From Kineococcus rubinsiae (GTDB lineage Bacteria > Actinomycetota > Actinomycetes > Actinomycetales > Kineococcaceae), in assembly GCF_011839805.1 (NCBI RefSeq), contig NZ_VWPY01000033.1, forward strand, positions 1 through 47,358: a stretch of 47,358 nt of DNA, written 5' to 3'. Position 1 is the stretch's first letter, and the number at the start of each line of letters is the position of its first letter. The notes below the pieces were generated by a model. The model was not told the origin of the DNA and ran no database searches. It worked only from the letters and a program-made list of their open reading frames with translations. Of this stretch, positions 8,499-16,602 are shown piece after piece. Made by a program: the position numbers and the translations under genes.

Positions 8499-8541
8499 CC
8501 CTCTGTGATCTTGCAGGTGATCCCTGCATGATCACGGAGGG
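8499..8541. repeat. Long palindromic hairpin between DUF885 gene and maf
   Basis: Bases 8499-8517 pair with 8523-8541: 19 positions with one T-T mismatch (8511/8529) and one G-T wobble (8504/8536), around a 5-nt loop. The core (GTGATCTTGCAGG / CCTGCATGATCAC) is strikingly AT-rich for this genome. The element starts 2 nt after the DUF885 stop and ends 21 nt before maf. It may terminate transcription, but it lacks a T-tract, and its form also fits a dispersed palindromic (REP-like) element. Confidence 0.75.
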
Positions 8542-8562
8542 GGCGGGTGGGAGGATGCCGCC

Positions 8563-9201
8563 GTGCCCACGTTCGTCCTCGCCTCCGCCTCCCCCGCCCG
8601 CCTCGCGACGCTGCGCGCCGTCGGGCTCGCCCCCGAGGTCGTCGTCTCCGACGTCGACGAGCCCGCGGTCGTCGCGCACTACGGCGTGACCGACGGCGAG
8701 GACGTCGCCCTGGTGCTCGCCAAGGCCAAGGCCGAGGACGTCGCGGCCCGCGACGAGATCGGCGACGACGCGCTGGTCCTGGGCTGCGACTCGGTGCTGG
8801 AGATCGACACCCCGGACGGGCGGCGCGTGCACGGCAAGCCCGCCGACGCCGCGGAGGCCGTGGCGCGCTGGAAGCTGATGCGCGGGCGCAGCGGCGTCCT
8901 GCACACGGGCCACTGGCTGGTCGACGCCCGCGACGGCGGCTCGGGCGCCACGCTCGGCGGCGTCGCCTCGGTGACCGTGCACTTCGCCGACGTCAGCGAC
9001 GCCGAGGTCGACGCCTACGTCGCGACCGGCGAGCCGCTGCGCGTGGCGGGCGCGTTCACCCTCGACGGGCTGGGCGGCGCCTTCGTCCGCGGTGTCGAGG
9101 GCGACCCCCACGCCGTCGTCGGCGTCTCGCTGCCGCTGCTGCGCGACCTGCTGGGCGAGGCCGGCGTGGCGTGGACCGACGTCTGGCCCGCGCGGCCCTG
9201 A
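8563..9201 (+). CDS. maf: Maf family nucleoside triphosphate pyrophosphatase
   Basis: The 212-aa product hydrolyses non-canonical or modified NTPs to NMP and pyrophosphate and is linked to septum control in some bacteria. The family signature ASASPAR sits at residues 7-13; [21 protein letters not shown] carries the catalytic Asp; LHTGHWLV and [18 protein letters not shown] are the other conserved blocks. The GTG start at 8563 lacks a Shine-Dalgarno, so the message may be leaderless. maf lies between birA and the biotin carboxylase gene, as in mycobacteria (Rv3279c-Rv3285). Confidence 0.95.
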   Translation: MPTFVLASASPARLATLRAVGLAPEVVVSDVDEPAVVAHYGVTDGEDVALVLAKAKAEDVAARDEIGDDALVLGCDSVLEIDTPDGRRVHGKPADAAEAVARWKLMRGRSGVLHTGHWLVDARDGGSGATLGGVASVTVHFADVSDAEVDAYVATGEPLRVAGAFTLDGLGGAFVRGVEGDPHAVVGVSLPLLRDLLGEAGVAWTDVWPARP

Positions 9202-9249
9202 GCGGCGGTCCGCACCCGGCGGCAGTCGGTGGAGTCCAGGCCCGGGCAG

Positions 9250-9255
9250 TAGGGT
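9250..9255 (+). promoter_or_regulatory. Candidate -10 (TAGGGT) of accA3
   Basis: TAGGGT lies 61 nt before the ATG of the carboxylase gene, giving a leader of about 55 nt, unlike the leaderless genes nearby. The -35 region is poor. Confidence 0.4.
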
Positions 9256-9316
9256 CAGCCGTCGCGCCCCAGCCCCCGGACGGCGCGATCCCGCCCGCAG
9301 ACCCCGGAGACGCCGC

Positions 9317-11251
9317 ATGACCTCCCCCGACCCGATGCTCACCGGGACCGCCGCCGACTCCGCAGCGACCCACGACGCACCGGTGACGGGGCCCGTCACC
9401 AAGGTCCTGGTGGCCAACCGCGGCGAGATCGCCGTCCGCATCGTCCGGGCGGCCCGCGACTCCGGCATCGCCTCGGTGGCGGTCTACTCCGACTCCGACC
9501 GCGACGCGCTGCACGTGCGGATGGCGGACGAGGCGTTCGCCCTGGGCGGGGAGAGCGCCAAGGAGACCTACCTCGACGCGCAGAAGGTCATCGACGTCGC
9601 GCTGCGCGCCGGGGCCGACGCCGTCCACCCCGGCTACGGCTTCCTGAGCGAGAACGCGGGCTTCGCGCGCGCCGTGATCGCCGCGGGCCTCACCTGGGTC
9701 GGGCCGCCGCCCGCCGCCATCGAGTCCCTCGGCGACAAGGTCTCCGCGCGCCACCTCGCGGCCCGCGCCGGCGCCCCCCTCGTGGCGGGCACGGCCGACC
9801 CGGTGCCCGACGCGGACGCCGTCGTCGCCTTCGCCGACGAGCACGGCCTCCCGATCGCCATCAAGGCCGCCTTCGGCGGCGGCGGGCGCGGCCTGAAGGT
9901 CGCCCGCCACCGCGAGGAGATCCCCGAGCTGTTCGCCTCCGCGGTGCGCGAGGCCGAGGCCGCGTTCGGCCGCGGCGAGTGCTTCGTCGAGCGCTACCTC
10001 GACCGTCCGCGCCACGTCGAGACGCAGGTCCTCGCCGACGCCCACGGCGGCGCCGTCGTCGTCTCCACGCGCGACTGCTCCCTGCAGCGGCGCCACCAGA
10101 AGCTCGTCGAGGAGGCGCCCGCGCCGTTCCTCACGCCCGAGCAGGACGCCGAGCTGCGCCGCGCCTCCCTCGCGATCGTCGCCGAGGCCGGCTACGTCGG
10201 TGCGGGCACGGTCGAGTTCCTCGTCGCCACCGACGGCACGCTCGCGTTCCTCGAGGTCAACACGCGGCTGCAGGTCGAGCACCCCGTGACCGAGGAGATC
10301 AGCGGCCTCGACCTCGTCGTGGAGCAGTTCCGCATCGCCCGCGGCGAGCCGCTGGGCTACGACCACGTGAGCACCCGCGGGCACGCCATCGAGTTCCGCA
10401 TCAACGGCGAGGACCCGCGCGCGAACTTCCTGCCGCGCGCCGGCCGCCTCACGCGCTTCTCGCTGCCGTCCGGCCCGGGCGTCCGCGTGGACACGGGCAT
10501 CGACCCGCGTGCCGCCGCGGGCGACGGCGTCGAGATCTCGCAGAACTTCGACTCCCTGCTGGCCAAGCTGATCGTCACGGGCCGCAACCGCGAGCACGCG
10601 CTGCGCCGCGCGGCCCGCGCGCTCGGGGAGTTCCAGGTCGAGGGCGTGCCGACGGTGCTGGACTTCCACCGCGCCGTCGTCCGGCACCCGGACTTCGCGC
10701 CCGTCGCGGGCGACGACGCCACGCACTTCGACGTGCACACCCGCTGGATCGAGACCGACTTCGACGCGACGGGGCTCCCCGCCGCCGGCGCCCTCGAGGT
10801 CACCGAAGGCCCTGCGGCGCACCGCGAGACGATCGTCGTGGAGGTCGCGGGCAAGCGCGTGGAGGTGTCGCTGCCGGTCGAGACGCTGAACGCGCAGCTG
10901 ACGCGCGTCGGGCACGAGCTCTCCCGCGCCGGGGTCGCGACCGGTGCGGCCGTGGCCCGCGCCTACCGCAGCACGACGCACCGCGGTGGCCGCGGCGGGC
11001 GGGGCAAGGCCAAGGCCGTCGGGTCGAGCGCGAACCCGAACGCGCTGCTGACGCCCATGCAGGGCACCATCGTCAAGATCGAGGTCGCCGAGGGCGACCA
11101 CGTGGAGGAGGGCGACCTCGTCGCGGTGCTGGAGGCGATGAAGATGGAGCAGCCGCTGACGGCGCACCGCTCCGGCACGATCTCCGGCCTCACCGCGCAG
11201 CAGGGCGACACCACGACGACCGGCAGCGTCCTCTGCGAGATCGTCGACTGA
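9317..11251 (+). CDS. accA3: Acetyl-/propionyl-CoA carboxylase alpha chain (biotin carboxylase plus BCCP)
   Basis: This 644-aa protein joins a biotin carboxylase (about residues 33-490: [57 protein letters not shown]) to a C-terminal biotinyl domain with LEAMKMEQ; the biotinylated lysine is Lys609. It carboxylates its own biotin with ATP and bicarbonate; a separate AccD-type subunit then passes the CO2 to acetyl- or propionyl-CoA for fatty-acid synthesis. The start is ATG 9317 with GGAGA 7 nt upstream; the frame stays open upstream but adds no conserved sequence. No accD or epsilon subunit lies in this window, unlike the mycobacterial locus. BirA (4660-5595) presumably biotinylates it. Confidence 0.95.
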   Translation: MTSPDPMLTGTAADSAATHDAPVTGPVTKVLVANRGEIAVRIVRAARDSGIASVAVYSDSDRDALHVRMADEAFALGGESAKETYLDAQKVIDVALRAGADAVHPGYGFLSENAGFARAVIAAGLTWVGPPPAAIESLGDKVSARHLAARAGAPLVAGTADPVPDADAVVAFADEHGLPIAIKAAFGGGGRGLKVARHREEIPELFASAVREAEAAFGRGECFVERYLDRPRHVETQVLADAHGGAVVVSTRDCSLQRRHQKLVEEAPAPFLTPEQDAELRRASLAIVAEAGYVGAGTVEFLVATDGTLAFLEVNTRLQVEHPVTEEISGLDLVVEQFRIARGEPLGYDHVSTRGHAIEFRINGEDPRANFLPRAGRLTRFSLPSGPGVRVDTGIDPRAAAGDGVEISQNFDSLLAKLIVTGRNREHALRRAARALGEFQVEGVPTVLDFHRAVVRHPDFAPVAGDDATHFDVHTRWIETDFDATGLPAAGALEVTEGPAAHRETIVVEVAGKRVEVSLPVETLNAQLTRVGHELSRAGVATGAAVARAYRSTTHRGGRGGRGKAKAVGSSANPNALLTPMQGTIVKIEVAEGDHVEEGDLVAVLEAMKMEQPLTAHRSGTISGLTAQQGDTTTTGSVLCEIVD

Positions 11252-11283
11252 GCGCTGCCCGTCCGGCGCGTCCGGGGCGGGCG

Positions 11284-11925
11284 CTACTCGTCGAGGGCGT
11301 CGGGTGAGCTGAGCGCGGCCCGCGGGGCGTGCCAGCCGCGCAGGATGCCGCCGATGCGCAGGGCCGCGCAGGCCGCCGCGCCGAGCAGCGACCAGGCGAG
11401 GGTGTCGGCGCCGAACTCGTCGCCCAGCACGGCCACGGACGCGCCGACCAGCGCGGGGACGGCGTAGAGCCCGCCGGTGAGGATGCTCGGGACCCGGCGC
11501 ACGAGCACGTCACGCAGGGTGCCGCCGCCCACGGCGGTCAGGCCGCCGAGCAGGATGGCCTGCCCCCCACCGAGTCCGGACTCCAGCGCCGTCTGCGCGC
11601 CCGTGATGCAGAACAGCGACAGCCCGGCGGTGTCGAAGATGAGGATGGGCCGCGACAGCCGGCTCAGCAGGCGGTGCCCCCAGAACGCGGCGAGCGCGCC
11701 GGCCGTCGCCGTCGTCAGGTAGTACCAGGTCCGCAGCGACGCGGGCGGCAGCTCGCCCAGCAGGACGTCGCGCAGCAGACCGCCGCCGATGGCCGTGACG
11801 ATGCCCAGGGTGACGACCCCGAAGAGGTCCAGGTGCGCCGAGCGCATGGCCGTGAGCGCCCCGTCGAGGGCGAAGGCGAAGACCCCGACGAGTTCCAGCG
11901 CGAGCAGCACGTCGAGGAGGTCCAC
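11284..11925 (-). CDS. TRIC/UPF0126 family seven-span membrane protein
   Basis: The 213-aa product has two tandem three-helix repeats plus a final helix, each repeat holding the family signature: GGGLLRDVLLGELPP in the first and GGGTLRDVLVRRVPSIL in the second. Prokaryotic TRIC homologues form trimeric monovalent-cation channels; the GGG kink and basic residue line the pore. The start is taken at GTG 11923-11925 directly before the first helix (VDLLDVLLALELVGVFAFALDG without extra residues); upstream codons add only a short Arg-rich stretch. It is convergent with accA3 (32 bp). Confidence 0.92.
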   Translation of the reverse strand: MDLLDVLLALELVGVFAFALDGALTAMRSAHLDLFGVVTLGIVTAIGGGLLRDVLLGELPPASLRTWYYLTTATAGALAAFWGHRLLSRLSRPILIFDTAGLSLFCITGAQTALESGLGGGQAILLGGLTAVGGGTLRDVLVRRVPSILTGGLYAVPALVGASVAVLGDEFGADTLAWSLLGAAACAALRIGGILRGWHAPRAALSSPDALDE

Positions 11926-11989
11926 GCGTCCAGCGTGACAGGCCGCGCGGGCCCGCCCCGCCACGCCCGCCGGGGCGGTGCGGGGTCCG

Positions 11990-13429
11990 TCAGTCGGACA
12001 TGACGTGCAGCTGCCGCGCGGCCTCGGCGACCGAGCCGGACAGCGACGGGTAGACCGTGAAGGCGTGCGCGACGTCGTCGACGTTGAGCCGCTTCTCCAC
12101 CGCCAGCGTGACCGGGTAGATGAGCTCGCTGGCCCGGGGGGCCACGACGACCCCGCCGATGACGGTGCCGGACCCGGTGCGGCAGAACAGCTTCACGAAC
12201 CCGTCGTGGATGCCGAGCATCTTGGCGCGCGCGTTCGTGGCCAGCGGCAGCTTGACGATGTCGCCCTGCGCCTCACCGGAGTCGATCTGCGCCTGCGTCC
12301 AGCCGACGGTGGCGATCTCGGGCGAGGTGAACACCGTGGAGCTCACCGACCGCAGCGCGAGCGGGCGCACGGCCTCCCCCAGCGCGTGCCACATGGCGAT
12401 CCGGCCCTGCATGGCCGCGACCGAGGCCAGCGGGAACACCCCCGTGCAGTCCCCCGCCGCGTAGACGCCGCGGGCGGAGGTGCGCGACATCTTGTCGACC
12501 TCGATGTGCCCGGAGTCGGTGGTCCAGACGCCGGCCTCGGCGAGACCGAGGTCCTCGGTGTTCGGCAGGGCCCCGACGGCGACGAGGCAGTGCGAGCCCT
12601 CCACCGTGCGGCCGTCGGCGAGCGTCACCGTCACCGAGTCGCCGTGGCGCACCACGGACTCGGCGCGCGAGCGGGACATGACCGTCATGCCGCGACGGTG
12701 GAACACCTCCTCCAGCACCTCGGCCGCGTCGGCGTCCTCCCCGGGCAGGACCCGGTCGCGGGAGGACACGAGCGTCACGTGCGCGCCGAGCGCGTCGTAG
12801 GCGTTGGCGAACTCGGCGCCCGTGACGCCGGAGCCGACGACGATGAGGTGCTCCGGCAGCTCCTCGAGGTCGTAGACCTGCTTCCAGGTGAGGATCCGCT
12901 CGCCGTCGGGCTGGGCGTCGGGCAGCGTGCGGGGGCGGGCGCCCACGCTGATGAGCAGGACGTCGGCCTCGACGCGCTCCCCGGCGTCGTCGCCGTCGAC
13001 GACCTCGATGGCCTCGGTGCCGTCCAGGCGCGCGCGGCCGGACAGGACGGTCACGCCCTCCTTCTCCAGCCGGGCGCGGATGTCGTGGGACTGCGCGGAG
13101 GCGAGCGCCTTGACGCGCTGGTTGACGCGGCCGATGTCGACGGTCACGGACCCCTCGGCCTCGTGGTCGTCGGTCCCGCCGCCGGGGAAGCGCACGCCCA
13201 GCTCGGTCGCCCCGGACACCGTGGCCATGATCTCGGCCGTGGCGATGAGGGTCTTCGAGGGCACGACGTCGGTGAGCACGGTGGAGCCGCCCAGGCCGTG
13301 GCTCTCCACGACCGTGACGTGGGCGCCGAGCTGCGCGGCGACCAGCGCCGCCTCGTAGCCGCCGGGGCCACCGCCGAGGATCGCGACGCGCTGCTGGTTG
13401 CCGAGCGAGGACGAGGAGAAGGGGCTCAC
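11990..13429 (-). CDS. lpdA: LpdA-type flavoprotein NAD(P)H dehydrogenase (quinone), non-disulfide
   Basis: The 479-aa protein has the two-dinucleotide-binding fold of lipoamide dehydrogenases: FAD motif LGGGPGGYEAAL (residues 18-29), a second GSGVTGAEF for NAD(P), and GVYAAGDCTG. The redox-active CxxxxC is missing: Thr50 and Val55 occupy the cysteine positions before PSK (57-59), and the C-terminal His-Glu pair is not seen. This is the pattern of M. tuberculosis LpdA (Rv3303c), which reduces quinones rather than disulfides and contributes to oxidative-stress tolerance. It should therefore not be read as the E3 subunit of pyruvate dehydrogenase. It is divergent from the GGCT-like gene, with a repeat array between them. 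Confidence 0.9.
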   Translation of the reverse strand: MSPFSSSSLGNQQRVAILGGGPGGYEAALVAAQLGAHVTVVESHGLGGSTVLTDVVPSKTLIATAEIMATVSGATELGVRFPGGGTDDHEAEGSVTVDIGRVNQRVKALASAQSHDIRARLEKEGVTVLSGRARLDGTEAIEVVDGDDAGERVEADVLLISVGARPRTLPDAQPDGERILTWKQVYDLEELPEHLIVVGSGVTGAEFANAYDALGAHVTLVSSRDRVLPGEDADAAEVLEEVFHRRGMTVMSRSRAESVVRHGDSVTVTLADGRTVEGSHCLVAVGALPNTEDLGLAEAGVWTTDSGHIEVDKMSRTSARGVYAAGDCTGVFPLASVAAMQGRIAMWHALGEAVRPLALRSVSSTVFTSPEIATVGWTQAQIDSGEAQGDIVKLPLATNARAKMLGIHDGFVKLFCRTGSGTVIGGVVVAPRASELIYPVTLAVEKRLNVDDVAHAFTVYPSLSGSVAEAARQLHVMSD

Positions 13430-13459
13430 GCCCCCATGGTCGCGCAGCGCGGCGTCCTG

Positions 13460-13538
13460 GTCACCCCCGACCCGTCACCGTTCCCCGGCTCGTCACCCCC
13501 CGGCCGTCACCCCGACCGGTCACCCCCGACCGGTCACC
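13460..13538. repeat. Six GTCACC direct repeats
   Basis: GTCACC occurs at 13460, 13474, 13492, 13506, 13519 and 13533, with spacings of 14, 18, 14, 13 and 14 bp, several inside longer GACCGGTCACCCC copies. The array fills the region between the divergent lpdA and GGCT-like genes. Confidence 0.8.
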
Positions 13539-13556
13539 CCGGACGGCCCCAGGGCC

Positions 13557-13562
13557 TACGCT
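13557..13562 (+). promoter_or_regulatory. Leaderless -10 (TACGCT) of the GGCT-like gene
   Basis: TACGCT ends 8 nt before GTG 13571 and no Shine-Dalgarno is present. It sits just past the GTCACC array. Confidence 0.5.
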
Positions 13563-13570
13563 CATGCCCC

Positions 13571-14023
13571 GTGCCCGCCTACGCCGCGTACGCGACCAAC
13601 CTCGACCCCGAGAAGATGTCGCAGAAGGCCCCCCACTCACCCCTGCGCTCGACGGGCTGGCTGACGGACTGGCGCCTGACCTTCGGTGGCGAGGACCGCA
13701 GCTTCCAGGGCCCCATCGCCACCGTCGTCGAGGCGCCGGGCGAGCAGGTCTACGTCGCCCTGTACGACCTCACGGAGGCCGACGAGGCCCGCCTCGACGC
13801 GGCCGAGGGCATGCAGATGGGCCTGTTCCGCAAGATCCGCGTGCGCGTGCAGACCCTCGACGGCGACGTCGTCGCCTGGACGTACGCCCTCGACGACTAC
13901 GAGGGCGGGCTACCCACGGCCCGCTACCTGGGCGGGCTCGCGGACGCCGCCGAGGCGGGCGGCGCGCCCCACGACTACGTGCTCGCGATGCGCGCGCGGC
14001 CCTGCCGCTCCAACGACGCCTGA
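13571..14023 (+). CDS. Gamma-glutamylcyclotransferase-like protein
   Basis: This 150-aa protein carries the GGCT/AIG2 beta-barrel signature: an N-terminal YAAYATNLDPEKM (family Y-GSNL), the segment LDAAEG with Glu79 at the catalytic position (human GGCT has LDEQEG), and a closing LPTARYLGGLADAAEAGGAPHDYVLAM like the family's P-S-x-x-Y...GL..dYi tail. Family enzymes release 5-oxoproline from gamma-glutamyl dipeptides. The substrate in actinomycetes, which use mycothiol rather than glutathione, is uncertain. The GTG start matches the leaderless promoter and the conserved N-terminus. It is 51 bp from the PNP gene. Confidence 0.85.
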   Translation: MPAYAAYATNLDPEKMSQKAPHSPLRSTGWLTDWRLTFGGEDRSFQGPIATVVEAPGEQVYVALYDLTEADEARLDAAEGMQMGLFRKIRVRVQTLDGDVVAWTYALDDYEGGLPTARYLGGLADAAEAGGAPHDYVLAMRARPCRSNDA

Positions 14024-14062
14024 GACACCCGACCACCCCGGCGCCGCGGACGGCGGCCGATC

Positions 14063-14068
14063 TACAGT
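14063..14068 (+). promoter_or_regulatory. Leaderless -10 (TACAGT) of the PNP gene
   Basis: TACAGT ends 6 nt before GTG 14075; no ribosome-binding site is seen. Confidence 0.55.
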
Positions 14069-14074
14069 GACGCC

Positions 14075-14914
14075 GTGACCGACGACGCCACGCAGGACCT
14101 CTTCCGCTCGACGGACCCCTTCGCGCTGGCGGCCACGGCCGCCGCCCGCATCGCCGAGCTGACGGGCGTCGAGCGCCACGACGTCGCGCTCGTGCTCGGG
14201 TCTGGCTGGGCCGGGGCCGGTGCGGAGATCGGCGAGGTCGTCGCCGAGGTCCCCGCCACCGACGTCCCCGGGTTCTCCGCCCCCGCCGTCGTCGGGCACA
14301 CCGGGTCGATCACGTCGCTGCGGGTCGAGGTCGCCGGCGGCGAGGCGCTGCACGCGATCGTCCTGCCGCGCACCCACGTCTACGAGGGCCGCGGCGTCCG
14401 CGCCGTCGCCCACGGCGTCCGCACGGCCGCGGCGGCGGGCTGCCGCACCATCGTGCTGACCAACGGCTGCGGCGGCCTCGACCCGGTCATCCCCGCCGGC
14501 TCCCCCGTGCTCATCGCCGACCACCTGAACTTCACGGGCACCTCGCCCCTGGAGGGCGCCACCTTCGTCGACATGACGGACCTGTACTCCGCGCGCCTGC
14601 GGGGCCTCGCGCGGGGCATCGACCCGGACCTGCCCGAGGGCGTCTACTGCCAGTTCCGCGGCCCGCAGTACGAGACCCCCGCCGAGGTGCGCATGGCCGG
14701 GATCCTCGGCGGCGACCTCGTGGGCATGTCGACGGCGCTGGAGGCCGTCGCGGCCCGCCACGTGGGCCTCGAGGTCCTCGGGCTGTCGCTCGTGACCAAC
14801 CTCGCCGCCGGGGTCTCCGACGAGCCGCTCTCGCACGCCGAGGTCCTGGAGGCCGGCCGCGAGGCCGCCCCCCGCTGCGCGCGCCTGCTGGCCGGGATCG
14901 TCCCGCTGCTCTGA
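14075..14914 (+). CDS. Purine nucleoside phosphorylase (trimeric, PNP family 2)
   Basis: The 279-aa enzyme cleaves inosine and guanosine with phosphate to base plus ribose-1-phosphate in purine salvage. Landmarks are the phosphate-binding LGSGWAG near residue 40, RTHVYEG, VLTNGCGGLDP, YCQFRGPQYETPAEVRM with the purine-binding Glu, VGMSTALEAVAARH, and LVTNLAAG with the Asn that selects 6-oxopurines. These place it in the trimeric class (punA in Bacillus, called deoD in M. tuberculosis, Rv3307). In mycobacteria it also lies near a phosphohexomutase gene, as here. It is followed by a GC hairpin. Confidence 0.94.
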   Translation: MTDDATQDLFRSTDPFALAATAAARIAELTGVERHDVALVLGSGWAGAGAEIGEVVAEVPATDVPGFSAPAVVGHTGSITSLRVEVAGGEALHAIVLPRTHVYEGRGVRAVAHGVRTAAAAGCRTIVLTNGCGGLDPVIPAGSPVLIADHLNFTGTSPLEGATFVDMTDLYSARLRGLARGIDPDLPEGVYCQFRGPQYETPAEVRMAGILGGDLVGMSTALEAVAARHVGLEVLGLSLVTNLAAGVSDEPLSHAEVLEAGREAAPRCARLLAGIVPLL

Positions 14915-14920
14915 GCACGC

Positions 14921-14943
14921 CGCCGCCGCCTCGGGCGGCGGCG
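14921..14943. terminator. Bidirectional GC hairpin
   Basis: CGCCGCCGCC (14921-14930) pairs with GGCGGCGGCG (14934-14943) around a 3-nt loop, between the convergent PNP and LLM genes. No T-tract follows on either strand. Confidence 0.55.
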
Positions 14944-14947
14944 CGGA

Positions 14948-15778
14948 TCAGGCGTGCGCGGCGAGCACGAGGTCCAGCGCGGCCGCGGGAACGCCGCGGC
15001 CGTCGCTGCGCGGCCAGTGCACGGACACCTCGTCGTAGCCGGCCGCCTCGAGCCCCGCGGTGAACGCCGCGTAGGCGTCCGCGTCGGCGAAGGGCGCGTG
15101 GTCGTCGAGGCCGACCTGCGCGATGCGCCGCAGCTGCCTGCCGGGCGCGTGCTCGGCGAGGGCCGCGTCCATCGCGGCGCCGAGCTCGGCGTAGTCGGAG
15201 TAGGTGACCCACCCCTGCCCGAGCCGGGCCGCGAGCCGCAGGGCCCGCGGCCCCACCGCCGCGACGGTGATCGGCACCCGCGGCCGCTGGACGCAGCCGG
15301 GGATGGTGCGGGCGTCGACGGCCGCGTAGTGCTCGCCGCGGTGGTCGGTGACCGGCTCCTCGAGCAGCCGCGCGAGCAGCGTCGTCCACTCCACGAACCG
15401 CTCGCTGCGCCGGCGCGGCGTCAGCGCCGGTTCCCCGAGCACGCTCGCGTCGGCCGCCGGGGTCCCCGCGCCGACCCCGAGCTCGAAGCGCCCGGCGCAG
15501 ACGTGGTCCAGCGTCATGACCTCCTTGGCGAAGGGTACGGGGTGCCGGAAGTTCGGCGACGCCACCTGCGTGCCGAGCCGGATCCGCGACGTGCTCGCCC
15601 CAGCCGCCGCGAGCAGCGGCACGGCGCCGAACCACGGCCCGTCTCGCATGTCCCGCCACGAGAGGTGGTCGTAGGTCCAGGCCGTGCGCACCCCGGAGCC
15701 CTCGGCGTCGCGGACCTGCGCGACGAAGTCGGCCGGGGCCACGTCGGGCAGCACGATGACGGACAGGTCGAGGCTCAC
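14948..15778 (-). CDS. LLM-class (luciferase-like) flavin/F420-dependent oxidoreductase
   Basis: The 276-aa protein has the bacterial-luciferase TIM-barrel fold: AWTYDHLSWRDM, RIRLGTQVASPNFRHPVPFAKEVMTLDHVCAGRFELGVGAG as the central block, and a C-terminal VTVAAVGPRALRLAARLGQGW. Such enzymes use F420H2 or FMNH2; which one, and the substrate, cannot be read. The start is GTG 15776-15778 directly before the first beta strand. It is 23 bp downstream of the DrrB-like gene on the opposite reading order (same strand, 3' to the exporter), so it may be co-transcribed with the exporter. Confidence 0.85.
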   Translation of the reverse strand: MSLDLSVIVLPDVAPADFVAQVRDAEGSGVRTAWTYDHLSWRDMRDGPWFGAVPLLAAAGASTSRIRLGTQVASPNFRHPVPFAKEVMTLDHVCAGRFELGVGAGTPAADASVLGEPALTPRRRSERFVEWTTLLARLLEEPVTDHRGEHYAAVDARTIPGCVQRPRVPITVAAVGPRALRLAARLGQGWVTYSDYAELGAAMDAALAEHAPGRQLRRIAQVGLDDHAPFADADAYAAFTAGLEAAGYDEVSVHWPRSDGRGVPAAALDLVLAAHA

Positions 15779-15801
15779 GCCGCCGACTCTAGGGCGGCGG
15801 C

Positions 15802-16602
15802 TCAGCGAGCCGCGGCCCGCTTGTACTGCCGCGTCGCGAGCGGCACGAAGACCAGCAGGATGACGGCGATCCACAGCAGCGTGTAGGGCACCGCGTGCTG
15901 CAGGGGCCAGCTGCCCGCCGGGTAGCCGGGCGGCAGGTTGCCGAACTGCTCGCGCGCCGCCCGCACGAGGGAGGACACGGGGTTCCACTCGGCGATCGTC
16001 CGCAGCACGGCCGGGAAGTTCTGCGTCGGCGCGAACGTGTCGGCGACGAAGGTGATCGGGAAGATGGTGATGAACGTGAGGTTGTTGAACGCCTCGGGCG
16101 TGCGCACGATCAGCCCGAGCAGCGCCATGATCCAGGACACGGCGTAGGCGAACAGCAGGAGCAGCACGAAGCCGACGGCCGCGTCGAGGAACGACGTGCG
16201 GATCCGCCAGCCGACGACCAGGCCGGTCGAGACCATGATGATGACGACCAGCACGTTGGTGATGACGTCGGACGCCGTGCGCCCCACCAGGACCGCGGAC
16301 TGCGCCATGGGCAGCGAGCGGAACCGGTCGATGATCCCCTTCTGCATGTCGTCGGCCAGGCCGGAGCCCGTGATGGTCGCCCCGAAGATGACGGTCTGGG
16401 CGAAGATGCCCGGCACCAGGAACTCCTTGTAGTCCACCCCGGGCACGGCGATGGACCCGCCGAACACGTAGGCGAACAGCAGGATGAACATGATGGGCGA
16501 GATGAGCGTGCCGACGAGGAGGTCGGGGATCCGCTTGATCTTGATGATGTTCCGCTTGGCGATGACCGAGCTGTCGGCCAGCACCATCCCGATCGAGCTC
16601 AC
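15802..16602 (-). CDS. ABC-2 type (DrrB-like) exporter permease
   Basis: The 266-aa product has six predicted membrane helices (for example LLVGTLISPIMFILLFAYVFGG, VITNVLVVIIMVSTGLVVG, AVGFVLLLLFAYAVSWIMALLGLIV, YTLLWIAVILLVFVPL) and the ABC-2 motif DMQKGIIDRFRSLPMAQSAVLVGR. It pairs with the ATPase upstream; their genes overlap by 4 bp (GTGA). The family pumps hydrophobic compounds such as anthracyclines or lipids outward. The cargo is unknown. Confidence 0.92.
   Translation of the reverse strand: MSSIGMVLADSSVIAKRNIIKIKRIPDLLVGTLISPIMFILLFAYVFGGSIAVPGVDYKEFLVPGIFAQTVIFGATITGSGLADDMQKGIIDRFRSLPMAQSAVLVGRTASDVITNVLVVIIMVSTGLVVGWRIRTSFLDAAVGFVLLLLFAYAVSWIMALLGLIVRTPEAFNNLTFITIFPITFVADTFAPTQNFPAVLRTIAEWNPVSSLVRAAREQFGNLPPGYPAGSWPLQHAVPYTLLWIAVILLVFVPLATRQYKRAAAR

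Noticed and set aside
13460-13538. CRISPR-like array
   Set aside because: Units are only 6-13 bp with 13-18 bp periodicity, no spacer diversity and no cas genes.
11978-13560. The upstream part of a long plus-strand frame that ends in the GGCT-like gene
   Set aside because: Only the last 150 codons match a family; the rest is antisense to lpdA. The leaderless promoter and conserved N-terminus place the start at 13571.
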